64,000 nucleotides of DNA from assembly GCA_964407695.1 (NCBI GenBank), contig CAYOWQ010000001.1:620001-684000 (forward strand). Direction: 5' to 3'. Under the pieces are notes generated by a model. It worked only from the letters and a program-made list of their open reading frames with translations, was not told the origin of the DNA and made no database searches. The position numbers were made by a program, and so were the translations under genes. Positions 52,204 through 61,065 of the stretch are shown here, one piece after another. Source of the stretch: CAYOWQ01 sp964407695. GTDB lineage: Bacteria > Planctomycetota > Phycisphaerae > Phycisphaerales > SM1A02. How positions within the stretch are numbered: the first letter of the stretch is position 1; each line of letters begins with the position of its first letter.

Positions 52204-52713
52204 ATGCGAACTAAACAGAGCAGCGATGTACTTGAATCTCAAGACCTTCGAAACGCCGCCATCGACTTCCTACGCAGCATCATGCATGACCCCCAGGCGC
52301 CGTGGTCTGAACGCCGCCACGCGGCCATTGCAATCCTCAGGCATTCGACCAATGCCCTGGGATCGAAGGGCGATTCGAAACCCTCTTCGCGGCCGACCGT
52401 CGCCGCCCCGGATGGGGCAGCACCCGCGGCGTCCCGAGGGGCGGATGACACGAATCAGAAACCCGGCGCGGCAAATGTCGAAAACCCCCAGGCACGAGAC
52501 GTACGTTCCGGTTCGGACTCAGCAATGCCGCCCAAGCGGTGGCAGCCGGATTCAAGCGGTTTCTGTGCAGGATTCCCGGTCGAGTTCGGCCCTCGCAGTC
52601 AATTGCTGGAGGTCGTTGCGGGCCTCGATACCCGCCTCAATCGTTCGTCCTGCCTGACCGAAGCCCGAAATTCCCGTGGAAGTCACCGAAGACCTCAATT
52701 CGCTCCTTCCTAG
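52204..52713 (+). CDS. Possible small hypothetical protein
   Basis: A 169-codon frame opening MRTKQSSDVLESQDLRNAA, with a plausible helical segment FLRSIMHDPQAPWSERRHAA in its first 55 residues. The rest is low-complexity Ser/Ala/Pro/Arg and looks less like protein. No ribosome-binding site or homologue is recognised. It may be a real short gene with a disordered tail or a chance frame between the SPFH gene and rpsB. Confidence 0.35.
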   Translation: MRTKQSSDVLESQDLRNAAIDFLRSIMHDPQAPWSERRHAAIAILRHSTNALGSKGDSKPSSRPTVAAPDGAAPAASRGADDTNQKPGAANVENPQARDVRSGSDSAMPPKRWQPDSSGFCAGFPVEFGPRSQLLEVVAGLDTRLNRSSCLTEARNSRGSHRRPQFAPS

Positions 52714-52997
52714 CCTTTCCCACACCCCTTTAAGTTGCGATTCACGGGTCCTCCCGCTACACTTTTGACTTCGACTTCAGAAGCCAATCCCGCATGTGCG
52801 GCCGGCATCTGATCGACCGGTCGGCCGGTGGTGGCCGCCGCCGGAAAACCTCGATCTTTCGCTTCGAACGTCGCCATCAGGGGTCGTTCGACCACAAGCG
52901 CCCTTGATGCGGGGCGAGTTGCCGCCATCGGCTTGAAGAGCCACGGTGCCGGCACCCACCATTCGTTCCGCCGGTGTCGCTGCCTTAGGAGCTCACG
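52714..52997. other. rpsB leader region
   Basis: About 285 bases upstream of rpsB. TTGACT at 52763-52768 could be a -35 element. S2 operons are often autoregulated through their leader, but I could not identify the known rpsB leader structure here. Confidence 0.4.
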
Positions 52998-53852
52998 ATG
53001 TCGTCCTCTCTCGTCAACGAACTTATTGAAGCCGGCATTCACTTCGGCCAGCGCAGGAGCAACTGGAACCCGAAGATGCAGCCGTACATCTACGATGTGC
53101 GCAATCAGATCCACATCATTGATATTCGGGAAACCATTAAGGGTCTGCTCCGAGCCAAGAAGTTCATTTCCAGCATCGTTGCCAAGGGCAAAGATGTCTG
53201 CTTCGTCGGTACCAAGCGCCAATCTCAAGGCGCCATCGAGCAGTATGCCTCCGATGTGAAGATGCCTTATGTCACGGAGCGCTGGCTCGGCGGCACGTTG
53301 ACCAACTTCCGCACTATTCGTGATCGCCTCAAGCGACTCGAAGAGCTCGAAAAACTTGTGGAAACCGGCGAGATCGCCCACTATTCAAAGAAGATGGAAT
53401 CGCAGCTCACTCGCGAGCGCAAGAAGATCTTCCGAAACTTGAACGGCATCCGCACGATGACCAAGCTCCCCGGGGCATTGGTCGCCGTCGATACCAATCG
53501 CGAGCTGAACGCCTTGCGCGAGGCTCGCATTCTCGGCATCCCCACCATCTGCCTCATCGATACCGACGGCGATCCGGATATGGCGGATATCCCCATCCCC
53601 GGCAACGACGATTCCATGCGCTCCATTGACGTCGTCATCCGCGAGCTCTGCGCCGCCGTGAAGGAAGGCAAGACCGCCGCGGTCGAAGCTGGAACGGCAT
53701 CCGCCGACGATGCCTCCGGCTCGTCCGAGTCCGGCCCGGCTCCGCGTCGCCGTTCGAGCCGCTCGCAGTTCCGAGCCGATTCAAGCCCCGAGCGCGTCGA
53801 TCGTGGTTCGGTCGAGAATGCTCCCGCAGTCACCGCGGGCGACAATGCCTGA
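52998..53852 (+). CDS. rpsB: 30S ribosomal protein S2
   Basis: A 284-residue ribosomal protein. Family segments are LIEAGIHFGQRRSNWNPKM, YIYDVRNQIHIIDIRETIKG, YVTERWLGGTLTNFRTI and IPTICLIDTDGDPDMADIPI. It is required for 30S assembly and S1 binding. It is about 40 residues longer than E. coli S2 (241) because of a Ser/Arg/Ala-rich tail (PAPRRRSSRSQFRADSS), likely disordered. AGGAG precedes the ATG. tsf follows 117 bases later, the usual bacterial order. Confidence 0.97.
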   Translation: MSSSLVNELIEAGIHFGQRRSNWNPKMQPYIYDVRNQIHIIDIRETIKGLLRAKKFISSIVAKGKDVCFVGTKRQSQGAIEQYASDVKMPYVTERWLGGTLTNFRTIRDRLKRLEELEKLVETGEIAHYSKKMESQLTRERKKIFRNLNGIRTMTKLPGALVAVDTNRELNALREARILGIPTICLIDTDGDPDMADIPIPGNDDSMRSIDVVIRELCAAVKEGKTAAVEAGTASADDASGSSESGPAPRRRSSRSQFRADSSPERVDRGSVENAPAVTAGDNA

Positions 53853-53969
53853 ACCCGGCCCTCGGCCGATCGTCGTCAGGGCCGCAAAGGCCCGTTCTAT
53901 CCTGATCCAAGTGCTGCTTCCGCCCGGCGGTTGCCGCCTCAAACTCACCCAGACCCTCTCGAGCCAGCC

Positions 53970-54791
53970 ATGAGCAAGGAATCAACAGTGGAGATCAACC
54001 CCAAAGACGTGATGGCCCTTCGCCAGAGGACCGGCCTCGGCATGATGGATTGCAAGGCCGCCCTGCAGGAAACCGGCGGCGACATGGCCAAGGCCGAAGC
54101 TCACCTTCGCGAGAAGATGAAGGGCAAGATGGATACGCGCACGGATCGCGTCGCCGGTCAGGGCGCTGTGGCCATCGCCATCCAGGGCGAGAAAGCAGCC
54201 ATCGTTGAGCTTCGCGCTGAAACCGACTTCACCGCACGAAACGAGTCGTTCCGAAAGATGGCCCAGGATGTCGCCGAGATGGCGCTCAAGAGCCCCGTCG
54301 GGCCCGTCACCGTTTCTGCGGAAATGACCAAGCGAATCGACGATATCCGCATCACCACCGGCGAGAACGTCTCCTTTGCTCGCGGCCATCGCTTCGATGG
54401 CGGCGCCTTCGGTTCCTACATCCACTTCGACGGAAAGCAATCCGCTCTGGTGCAGTTCAGTGGCGCGGTTCCCGCCGACCTTGGCACGGGCATCGGCATG
54501 CACGTCGTCGCCCACCAGCCGACTCCGATGGCCGTCGACGAAGCCGGCATGCCCGCCGACCTCGTGGCCACGACCAAGGCGTCTGCCGTGAAGGAAGCGC
54601 AGGAATCCGGCAAGCCCGCGCAGATCGCTGAAAAGATCGCTGACGGCAAGATGCGAAAGTTCTTTGAGGAGAACACGCTGCTCGGCCAGATCTATGTCAA
54701 GGACCCCGCCGGCAAGGCGTCGGTGAAGAGCCTTCTGCCCGCGGGCGTTTCGATCAAGGCATTTGTTCGATACGTCGTCGGTGGAAGCTGA
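53970..54791 (+). CDS. tsf: Translation elongation factor Ts
   Basis: A 273-residue factor that recycles EF-Tu by exchanging GDP for GTP. The N-terminal signature is LRQRTGLGMMDCKAALQETG, then GAVAIAIQGEKAAIVELRAE and TDFTARNESFRKMAQDVAEM. The C-terminal part has HVVAHQPTPMAVDE and LLGQIYVKDP. Length is close to E. coli EF-Ts (283). The ATG at 53970 was chosen over a TTG at 53931 because EF-Ts proteins start shortly before the UBA-like domain. It is co-transcribed with rpsB and followed by a terminator. Confidence 0.97.
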   Translation: MSKESTVEINPKDVMALRQRTGLGMMDCKAALQETGGDMAKAEAHLREKMKGKMDTRTDRVAGQGAVAIAIQGEKAAIVELRAETDFTARNESFRKMAQDVAEMALKSPVGPVTVSAEMTKRIDDIRITTGENVSFARGHRFDGGAFGSYIHFDGKQSALVQFSGAVPADLGTGIGMHVVAHQPTPMAVDEAGMPADLVATTKASAVKEAQESGKPAQIAEKIADGKMRKFFEENTLLGQIYVKDPAGKASVKSLLPAGVSIKAFVRYVVGGS

Positions 54792-54820
54792 TCGATATCA
54801 CGGTGGATTCCAAGCCCGAC

Positions 54821-54852
54821 AAGCCCAGGACCCTGTCTTGGGCTTATTCTTT
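54821..54852 (+). terminator. Rho-independent terminator of rpsB-tsf
   Basis: AAGCCCA and TGGGCTT form a 7-bp stem with an 11-base loop, followed by ATTCTTT. It lies 30 bases after the tsf stop codon. Confidence 0.8.
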
Positions 54853-54913
54853 CCCGCCATCGTGTCGATAATTCAGATTCGCTCCTGAGCTCAATTTCGC
54901 GCCACCCGCCCCC

Positions 54914-55861
54914 ATGCCCGCCTTTCCCAGCTATCAAGGTCTGCCCGTCTGCGTCACCGGAGGCGCTGGATTCATCGGCTCGCACCTTGTCGACGGCCTT
55001 GTCGCCGCGGGTGCCAAGGTCTCCGTCATCGATGACCTCTCCAATGGCCGCACGGAGAACCTTGCCTCGGTTTGCGATGGCATCACGCTGATCATCGGCT
55101 CCATCCTCGATGATCGTGCCCTCGAGGCAGCCATGAAGGGTGCTGCGGTCGTATTCCACGAGGCAGCCTTGGGCTCCGTTCCCGGCAGCGTTGACGATCC
55201 CGTCTCCTATCAGGAAGTCAATTCCACGGGCACACTCCGCGTTCTCGAGGCGGCTCGGCGCCACAAGGTCAAGCGAGTTGTCTATGCCGCCTCCAGTGCT
55301 GCCTATGGCGAGCAGCCCGCGCTGCCCAAGGTCGAGTCCATGCCGCCCGACACGCTCTCGCCCTACGCCGCCACCAAGCTGGCCGCGGAATTCCACCTCC
55401 GCGCCTACGCCAACTGCTACGGCCTTGAAACGCTTTCGCTGCGATACTTCAATATCTTCGGCCCGCGCCAGCGCCCCGATTCGCCCTACGCCGCGGTGAT
55501 CCCGATGTTCGCCAAGGCCCTCCGCGAAGGTCGCCGACCGGTCATTTTCGGCGACGGTTCACAGACCCGCGACTTCACCTATGTCGCCAACGTCGTGCAT
55601 GCCAACCTGCTCGCCGGCTCGGTGCAGAAGCCGCTCAAGGGAGAGGCCATCAATATCGCCTGCGGCCGGCGCTACAGCCTGTTGCACCTGCTCAAGGTCA
55701 TGGCCGAAGCGCTCGGCGTGAAGGCAGACGCCGAGTTCGCCCCGCCTCGCGCCGGTGATGTGCAGCACTCCGAGGCCTCAATCGCCGCCGCCCGCGCCCT
55801 GATCGGCTATGAGCCCGTCGTCAGCTTCGAGGATGGGATGAAGCAAACGCTTGCTTCCTAG
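54914..55861 (+). CDS. NAD-dependent sugar-nucleotide epimerase/dehydratase
   Basis: A 315-residue extended short-chain dehydrogenase. The Rossmann NAD loop is CVTGGAGFIGSHL; the catalytic Ser and Tyr-x3-Lys are in YAASSAAYGEQ and SPYAATKLAAE. The substrate-binding part includes LRYFNIFGPRQRPDS and PVIFGDGSQTRDFTYV, as in UDP-glucose or UDP-GlcNAc 4-epimerases (GalE/WbpP-like). It would supply sugars for surface polysaccharide. The exact substrate is uncertain. Confidence 0.92.
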   Translation: MPAFPSYQGLPVCVTGGAGFIGSHLVDGLVAAGAKVSVIDDLSNGRTENLASVCDGITLIIGSILDDRALEAAMKGAAVVFHEAALGSVPGSVDDPVSYQEVNSTGTLRVLEAARRHKVKRVVYAASSAAYGEQPALPKVESMPPDTLSPYAATKLAAEFHLRAYANCYGLETLSLRYFNIFGPRQRPDSPYAAVIPMFAKALREGRRPVIFGDGSQTRDFTYVANVVHANLLAGSVQKPLKGEAINIACGRRYSLLHLLKVMAEALGVKADAEFAPPRAGDVQHSEASIAAARALIGYEPVVSFEDGMKQTLAS

Positions 55862-55947
55862 CTGGCGCTGCCCCAGGGCTCTTTTTGTTGGATTTCTCCG
55901 ACAAACGGGGCTAGGGTGGTCTTGGACCTCTCCAGGGAGAAAGAATC

Positions 55948-57807
55948 ATGATCAGAACGCGATCCGGATCAGGAGATTCAGCGTCTTGGCTTGATGCCGC
56001 GGGGTTCGTTGCCGTATTCGCTGTTGGTGGGGCATCCTGGGGAGCCATCACGACGCTTCACGTGCCATCGGAGTATCCGACGATTCAAAGCGCCGTCGAT
56101 GCCGCCTCAACCGGAGGTACTGAGATTCTGATCGAGGACGGGGTGTATTCCGGCCTGGGGAATCATGACATCGATCTGAAGGGAAAAGCGCTCACCATTC
56201 GGTCAGAGAACGGACCCGAGACCTGCATCATCGATGCTCTAGGCCAGGGCCGGCTCTTCATTGTCCACTCGGGTGAAGGGGCGCTCACCAACATCGTCGG
56301 TCTTACGTTGACTCACGGTATTGCGGATGTCGGCGGCGCAGTGCTGTTCGACTTTGGCTCCTTCGCCAACTTCGAGTCCTGCCGATTCGTTGAAAACAAC
56401 GCCGGTGAGGGCTCAGCGGTGGGCGCGACGAATTCGATTCTTGGAAGCCTCTCGCCGAAGTTCATTGATTGTGTGTTTGCCTCCAACATCTCTGGAAACG
56501 AACTTGGTGTGATCGAGCTCTTCGGAGGACCTTTGGCCGGAACACTTTGCATTGAAAATTGCACCTTCGATGAAAATTTCGGACCCGGCCTCGGCATCAA
56601 TACTTTTACCGTCAAGGTCTCCGGTTGCAGCTTCGATGACGATGACATTGGCCTGTTTGACTGTTGCGGCGCCATTGACGATTGCATCCTCCTGGACAGC
56701 AGCATGAGCCTGTCGTCCGGCGGACAGGGTTGCGGATCAATTGACCTCACAGGCTGCCACTTCAACGGTGGCGCTGGAATGAGTGTTCAGAACATGCTCG
56801 TGTCCTTCACGGACGGCTCCATCGAGAACTGCTCCGGCACAGGCTTGTTCCTGCTCGACGGCGTCATGACGGTCCGCAATTGCCCGATGCGCGGCAACTC
56901 CGATTGGGCCATCCGATGCGGCGGCGACCTCGTGATGTCAAACTGCCTGATTGCAGACAACGCCGGAGGAATCATTATCGAAAGCGGCGAGTTGTATGCC
57001 GCCAACTGCCGGTTCCTCAACAACTCCAGCAGTGACTATGGCGGTGCAGTGCAATCGACATTCAACGACTCCAATTCGGGCATCATTGCCAACTGCACTT
57101 TCAGTGGTAATTCGGCGGCGATTCAGGGCGGGGCCGTCGCTGTCCAAGGCGGAGGACTCGTGGTTGCGAATTGCTCCATGTCGAACAACTTTGCACCGGA
57201 GGGATCTGCCGCCGCCGTTGTATCCAACATTCAGGGCATGCTCGATATCCGCAATTCGATCCTGTGGGGCGACTCCACAAATCAGGTCGTCAACCATGGG
57301 CAGGCCGATGACCTGATCGTGAACTACAGCGATATCAAGGGAGGGTGGACCGGATCTGGAAACCTGAACGTAAATCCCATGTTCGTGAATGCGATTGGGC
57401 CGGATGGCGTTGTTGGAACCGAGGATGACGACATGCATATCTCCGGCTCGAGCCCCTTGGTTGATGCTGGGCTCAACGGGCTATCCACCTTCGACACCGC
57501 CGATCTCGATGGTGACTCCGATGTGAGCGAGCCCCTTCCCGTCGATATCGATGGCGACCCGCGCATTGCCGACGGTGATAACGATGGGACGTTTGTGATC
57601 GACATAGGCGCTGATGAAGTCATCGGCCCCAAGCTGATTCTGGGCGACCTCAACAACGACGGCGTGGTTGGTGGTGATGATCTCGGCCTTCTGCTTGCTG
57701 CATGGGGACCGTGCCGCCGAGGATCGCCCTGCGATGCGGACTTCAACTTCGATGGCATGGTCGATGGCGCGGACCTCGGCCTGCTGCTGGCAGCCTGGAC
57801 CCCGTGA
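55948..57807 (+). CDS. Secreted right-handed beta-helix protein with double dockerin-type tail
   Basis: A 619-residue exported protein. A signal peptide (FVAVFAVGGASWGA) is followed by the pectin-lyase-like start LHVPSEYPTIQSAVDAAS, then many short beta-helix coils (ALTIRSENGPETCIIDA, SLSPKFIDCVFASNISG, GGLVVANCSMSNNFAPEGSA). NPMFVNAIGPDGV and DIGADEV are the usual end of planctomycete beta-helix proteins. The tail is NDGVVGGDDLGLLLAAWGPC and FDGMVDGADLGLLLAAW. Such folds bind or cleave polysaccharides; no catalytic site is evident. AGGGAGAAAG precedes the ATG. Confidence 0.92.
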   Translation: MIRTRSGSGDSASWLDAAGFVAVFAVGGASWGAITTLHVPSEYPTIQSAVDAASTGGTEILIEDGVYSGLGNHDIDLKGKALTIRSENGPETCIIDALGQGRLFIVHSGEGALTNIVGLTLTHGIADVGGAVLFDFGSFANFESCRFVENNAGEGSAVGATNSILGSLSPKFIDCVFASNISGNELGVIELFGGPLAGTLCIENCTFDENFGPGLGINTFTVKVSGCSFDDDDIGLFDCCGAIDDCILLDSSMSLSSGGQGCGSIDLTGCHFNGGAGMSVQNMLVSFTDGSIENCSGTGLFLLDGVMTVRNCPMRGNSDWAIRCGGDLVMSNCLIADNAGGIIIESGELYAANCRFLNNSSSDYGGAVQSTFNDSNSGIIANCTFSGNSAAIQGGAVAVQGGGLVVANCSMSNNFAPEGSAAAVVSNIQGMLDIRNSILWGDSTNQVVNHGQADDLIVNYSDIKGGWTGSGNLNVNPMFVNAIGPDGVVGTEDDDMHISGSSPLVDAGLNGLSTFDTADLDGDSDVSEPLPVDIDGDPRIADGDNDGTFVIDIGADEVIGPKLILGDLNNDGVVGGDDLGLLLAAWGPCRRGSPCDADFNFDGMVDGADLGLLLAAWTP

Positions 57808-57841
57808 CGCTCAAGGACGCCTCACGGACTACCATCCAACT

Positions 57842-58489
57842 ATGACCAATCTCGATACCCGCATCGCCCAGTTTGAGAAGATGGCCCATGACGATCCTGA
57901 AAACGACATGGCCCATTTTTCGCTCGGCAATGCCTACCTGCAGGCCGGCCGCTTCGCCGAAGCCGCCAACAGCCTCGAACGGTGCATCACCCTGAATCCG
58001 GGCATGAGCAAGGCCTACCAACTGGCTGGCGACGCCATGCTCAAGGCGGGCTGGGAAGACAAGGCGGTGCTGGTCCTGAACAAGGGGTTCGAGATCGCCG
58101 CCGGCCGCGGTGATCGCATGCCCATGACCGCCATGGCCGATCTGCTTCAGTCGATCGGCCGCGAGCCGCCGAAGGTGAAGGTTGATCAGGCGCCGGCCCC
58201 TGCGGCCGATGGCTCCTTCATCTGCCGCACGACCGGCCGAGCCGGTACCAAGATGGATCGCCCTCCATTCCGCGGAAAGCTTGGTCAGTGGATTCACGAG
58301 AACGTCTCCGATGAAACCTGGAAGGCGTGGATCGGCCAGGGCACGAAGGTGATCAACGAGCTTCGGCTTGATCTTTCGCGCGAGCGCGATTCCGAGGTGT
58401 ATGACCAGCACATGCTCGAGTTCCTCGGCATCGACGAAGCCCTGCACACGCGGATTCAGTCGGGCGAGGAAGCGGCTGCGACGACCTGA
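57842..58489 (+). CDS. TPR domain fused to YggX/Fe(2+)-trafficking-like domain
   Basis: A 215-residue soluble protein. Residues about 5-85 are two TPR units (DMAHFSLGNAYLQAGRFAEA, SKAYQLAGDAMLKAGWEDKA). A Pro/Ala linker follows, then residues about 125-205 matching the YggX family: FICRTTGRAGTKMDRPPFRG, LGQWIHENVSDETWKAWIGQ, TKVINELRLDLSRERDSEVY, MLEFLG. The Cys in FIC is at the position of the conserved YggX Cys. In enterobacteria YggX protects iron-sulfur clusters from oxidation; TPRs suggest a partner protein. The DUF167 gene follows 11 bases later, in likely operon. The ATG at 57842 is used because homology starts there. Confidence 0.87.
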   Translation: MTNLDTRIAQFEKMAHDDPENDMAHFSLGNAYLQAGRFAEAANSLERCITLNPGMSKAYQLAGDAMLKAGWEDKAVLVLNKGFEIAAGRGDRMPMTAMADLLQSIGREPPKVKVDQAPAPAADGSFICRTTGRAGTKMDRPPFRGKLGQWIHENVSDETWKAWIGQGTKVINELRLDLSRERDSEVYDQHMLEFLGIDEALHTRIQSGEEAAATT

Positions 58490-58500
58490 ACAGAGTCTCC

Positions 58501-58785
58501 ATGCCGCTCAGGGTCGAGCCGGTTGAAGGTGGTGTGCGCCTGCTGGTGAAGGTGGTGCCGGGAGCATCGCGCAATGAGATCGCAGGCGTCCTTGGTGAAC
58601 GACTCAAGGTTCGTGTTAACGCGCCGCCCGAAGGAGGCAAGGCCAATGAGGCGGTGATGGCGCTCATCGCCGAAGTCCTGGGTGTCGGCGTGCGATCAGT
58701 TCAGATCGAATCGGGCCACACGCGGCCGGAAAAGGTCGTCCGGATCCTGGGCGTCAGCGTCGATGCGGTTGCGCGATTGGCTTGA
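58501..58785 (+). CDS. DUF167/YggU-family protein
   Basis: A 94-residue protein with the family core VRLLVKVVPGASRNEIAGVL, LKVRVNAPPEGGKANEAVMA and VRSVQIESGHTRPEKVVRI. The function is unknown; structures show a small alpha/beta fold. It starts 11 bases after the TPR-YggX gene. In E. coli yggU and yggX lie in the same chromosomal region, which makes the pairing here worth noting. Confidence 0.92.
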   Translation: MPLRVEPVEGGVRLLVKVVPGASRNEIAGVLGERLKVRVNAPPEGGKANEAVMALIAEVLGVGVRSVQIESGHTRPEKVVRILGVSVDAVARLA

Positions 58786-58794
58786 CGCCGACCC

Positions 58795-58830
58795 AAAAAA
58801 CGGCGGGCAGGCTGATATGCCTGCCCGCCG
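58795..58830 (-). terminator. Rho-independent terminator of the TSP-C-like dockerin gene
   Basis: CGGCGGGCAGGC and GCCTGCCCGCCG form a perfect 12-bp stem around TGATAT. On the minus strand TTTTTT follows directly. It lies 13 bases beyond the stop of the minus-strand gene and may also block the convergent DUF167 transcript. Confidence 0.95.
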
Positions 58831-58842
58831 CGAAGTCGAGAT

Positions 58843-59718
58843 TCAGCAATCGCCCCATGAGGCGAGGATCAAGCCGAGGTCCGCCCCGTCAACAAGCCCG
58901 GAGCCATCGAGGTCGGCGTTGGCGTCGTTGGAGTTCCATGCAGCCAGCAGCAGGCCAAGATCAGCGCCATCAACTTGTCCGTCATTATTGAGGTCGGCAG
59001 GGCACACGGTGGGTGTCGGGGTAATGCAGACCTGATCCACGATGATGTTGTCCTGGCTGAACCCATAGGCGGAGATCGCGCCCTGGCCCCCGGGATAGGT
59101 TGGATCATCGACGTCGAAGAGGTCCACTCCATCGCGGGTGACCGTGATGTGACCCGGGGAGAGATTGATGACGAAGTGATAGACGGTGCCCGCGTTCCAC
59201 GGGCCCCCCGCGGGACCGGCGATCGTGGACACGCCCGCGCCGTCGGAACCACCCCAGAGGCCATCCCATGTATAGGAGCCATTGATCCGTTTGATCTTCA
59301 GGCCCTGCTCGGCGGTATCGTCGTTGACGATGACGCCGTCATCGTTCCAGTTGAAGTTCTGAGAATTCTTCTTCCAGTCGAGAAGGTAGGAATGCGCACC
59401 GTCGAGCCACGAGAATCCGAAGCCGAGGATGTCGTCATCGCCGGTACCGGCGGCCACGGAGAGATCGAATTCGATCGTGGCGGTGGGGGCCAACACGAAG
59501 TCGCTGACCACCCAGCCGGGATGGACTGACGAGCTGCCGACCTTTTCGTCGAGGCGGATGGTGGTCGGAGTCGGGTTGGAGAATGTCCAATCGTTGTCGG
59601 GGTCGAAGAGCGACCATCCGGTGAGATCAAGGGGTTCGGTACACGGTGCTCCCGGAAACGCCGGGGCGGCGAACACCAGTCCGAATGCGACAAGAGAACA
59701 CGGTTTTAAGATCGACAT
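58843..59718 (-). CDS. Secreted thrombospondin-C/LamG-like protein with double dockerin-type tail
   Basis: A 291-residue exported protein. Signal: KPCSLVAFGLVFAAPAFPGA. One beta-sandwich domain of about 200 residues (DPDNDWTFSNPTPTTIRLDE, GWVVSDFVLAPTATIEFDLS, DDILGFGFSWLDGAHSYLLD, WKKNSQNFNW) resembles the thrombospondin C-terminal or laminin-G fold. Its tail is NNDGQVDGADLGLLLAAW and DGSGLVDGADLGLILASWG, ending DC. GGGAGG precedes the ATG at 59718. The ligand is unknown. Confidence 0.88.
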   Translation of the reverse strand: MSILKPCSLVAFGLVFAAPAFPGAPCTEPLDLTGWSLFDPDNDWTFSNPTPTTIRLDEKVGSSSVHPGWVVSDFVLAPTATIEFDLSVAAGTGDDDILGFGFSWLDGAHSYLLDWKKNSQNFNWNDDGVIVNDDTAEQGLKIKRINGSYTWDGLWGGSDGAGVSTIAGPAGGPWNAGTVYHFVINLSPGHITVTRDGVDLFDVDDPTYPGGQGAISAYGFSQDNIIVDQVCITPTPTVCPADLNNDGQVDGADLGLLLAAWNSNDANADLDGSGLVDGADLGLILASWGDC

Positions 59719-59865
59719 ACATCCTCCCTTTCCATTGGATGCGGGTTGAGGCGGGTTGCCTCGGCATGCTCGGTGAGCCATTGGCTACAGAGCTAAGCGA
59801 AAGTGGGCCGCATGGTGCCAAGCCGAAACTTCCGGATTTATTTTTTTTGGTCAACTTCAGATCTG

Positions 59866-60879
59866 TCAGAGTTGCTTCATGCCTTCATCAAAACGGGCGA
59901 GGCATGCGGCGAGGTGGTGCGGATTGCCTTCGCTCTTGATGAAGGCCGGGGCGGTGGAGGCGAGGAGCGTGCGACGAATGGCCGCGAGGCGCGGGGCCTC
60001 GCCATCAACCGGAAGACCCATCGCCTTGCGGGCTTCGGTGATGGCCTTCATCGGTTTGGCGGGTTTGAGTCGATCCGGCCGCGACCAGAGGAGTCGTTCA
60101 AGGTAAATCGCATCCTCGACCCAATGGCCGGGATGCACTTCGGCGAAGTCGATGAGCACGACGTCGGCCCTGTCGCCTTCAGCGCGGCACATGGCGTTGG
60201 CGGGATGAAGGTCGCCATGGAGCCATTCGAGCGGGGCGCGGGCGTCCCACTCGGCGGCGATGGTCGTGATCTTCTTTTCCAGAGCGCGAAGGAGTTCCTG
60301 CCAGCGCTTGCGATCGGGCAGGTCGTTCACGCGAATGTTTTCGCGCGAGCGTTCCAGAAGGCTGGGCCAGTCCTCGGTCTTGGCGGGCCGGTCGACGGCG
60401 ACCTCGGAGCCGAGGCGATAGAAGCGGGCCGCAGCGCGGGCCATGCGGGGAATGATGTCGTCGGTCCAGTGCAGAGCGAGCGGGCCGTGGGAGAGTCGCT
60501 CGATCACGATCCAGGCAAAGTCGTAGCCGCCGACATCGAACTCAGACGCGAAGAGCTCGGGGGCGATGGGGCCGCAGCCGTCGGCATCGCCACAGGGCTG
60601 GTCCTGCAGCCGCCGGGTCCAGCGGAGTTCACGGGCGTTGACCGGAAGCTTGATCACCGCGGGGCGTGGGCGTCCCTGATTGTCTGAATAGACCGCGAAT
60701 CCCGTGGCGGCACCGCCCCGTTGCCAATCGGTTCGGAACCAGGCGATGTCATTCAGGCGACCGGAACAGGCTTCGACAAGGGCCGGCTCGAGCATCTGGG
60801 CCAGCGAGCGCGCATCGGTGGGTGGCGTTGGTTGATCGACGGCATCATCGCCCGTCTGCGCTGCCATTGAAAGGATCAT
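59866..60879 (-). CDS. Aminoglycoside phosphotransferase-family kinase
   Basis: A 337-residue kinase-like protein. The ATP-anchoring Lys is in RPAVIKLPV, the catalytic loop is WLHGDLHPANAM, and the metal-binding Asp is in VVLIDFAEVHPG. These are the APH/choline-kinase motifs. The physiological substrate is unknown; chromosomal family members often act on small metabolites and need not confer antibiotic resistance. A second ATG lies four codons downstream (60867). It is divergent from fur-katG. Confidence 0.87.
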   Translation of the reverse strand: MILSMAAQTGDDAVDQPTPPTDARSLAQMLEPALVEACSGRLNDIAWFRTDWQRGGAATGFAVYSDNQGRPRPAVIKLPVNARELRWTRRLQDQPCGDADGCGPIAPELFASEFDVGGYDFAWIVIERLSHGPLALHWTDDIIPRMARAAARFYRLGSEVAVDRPAKTEDWPSLLERSRENIRVNDLPDRKRWQELLRALEKKITTIAAEWDARAPLEWLHGDLHPANAMCRAEGDRADVVLIDFAEVHPGHWVEDAIYLERLLWSRPDRLKPAKPMKAITEARKAMGLPVDGEAPRLAAIRRTLLASTAPAFIKSEGNPHHLAACLARFDEGMKQL

Positions 60880-61031
60880 AGCGAGCGACAGGGTGGGAGG
60901 ATTTCAGCGTGTCGGCGGTGCCCAAATCGAGAGCGTCGAACAGGTGAGGCTGTTGTCAGTACCCTGAATTTCACGATCATTGCGCGGGCCGGAGCCTGGG
61001 TGGCGCCCCAACCGTTGATCATGACCAAAGA

Positions 61032-61059
61032 TTGACAGTATCAAGAATCAGACTAGTAT
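61032..61059 (+). promoter_or_regulatory. Candidate promoter of fur-katG
   Basis: TTGACA (61032-61037), a 16-base spacer and TAGTAT (61054-61059) form a good sigma-70-type promoter. The expected transcription start is at about 61065-61067, virtually at the TTG start codon of the fur-family gene. That would make the message leaderless or nearly so. Confidence 0.5.
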
Positions 61060-61065
61060 CGTGCC

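Noticed and set aside
59866..60879. Antibiotic-resistance gene call for the phosphotransferase
   Set aside because: The kinase motifs are general to the APH superfamily, and nothing in the sequence or context (no mobile element, no cassette) indicates aminoglycoside resistance.
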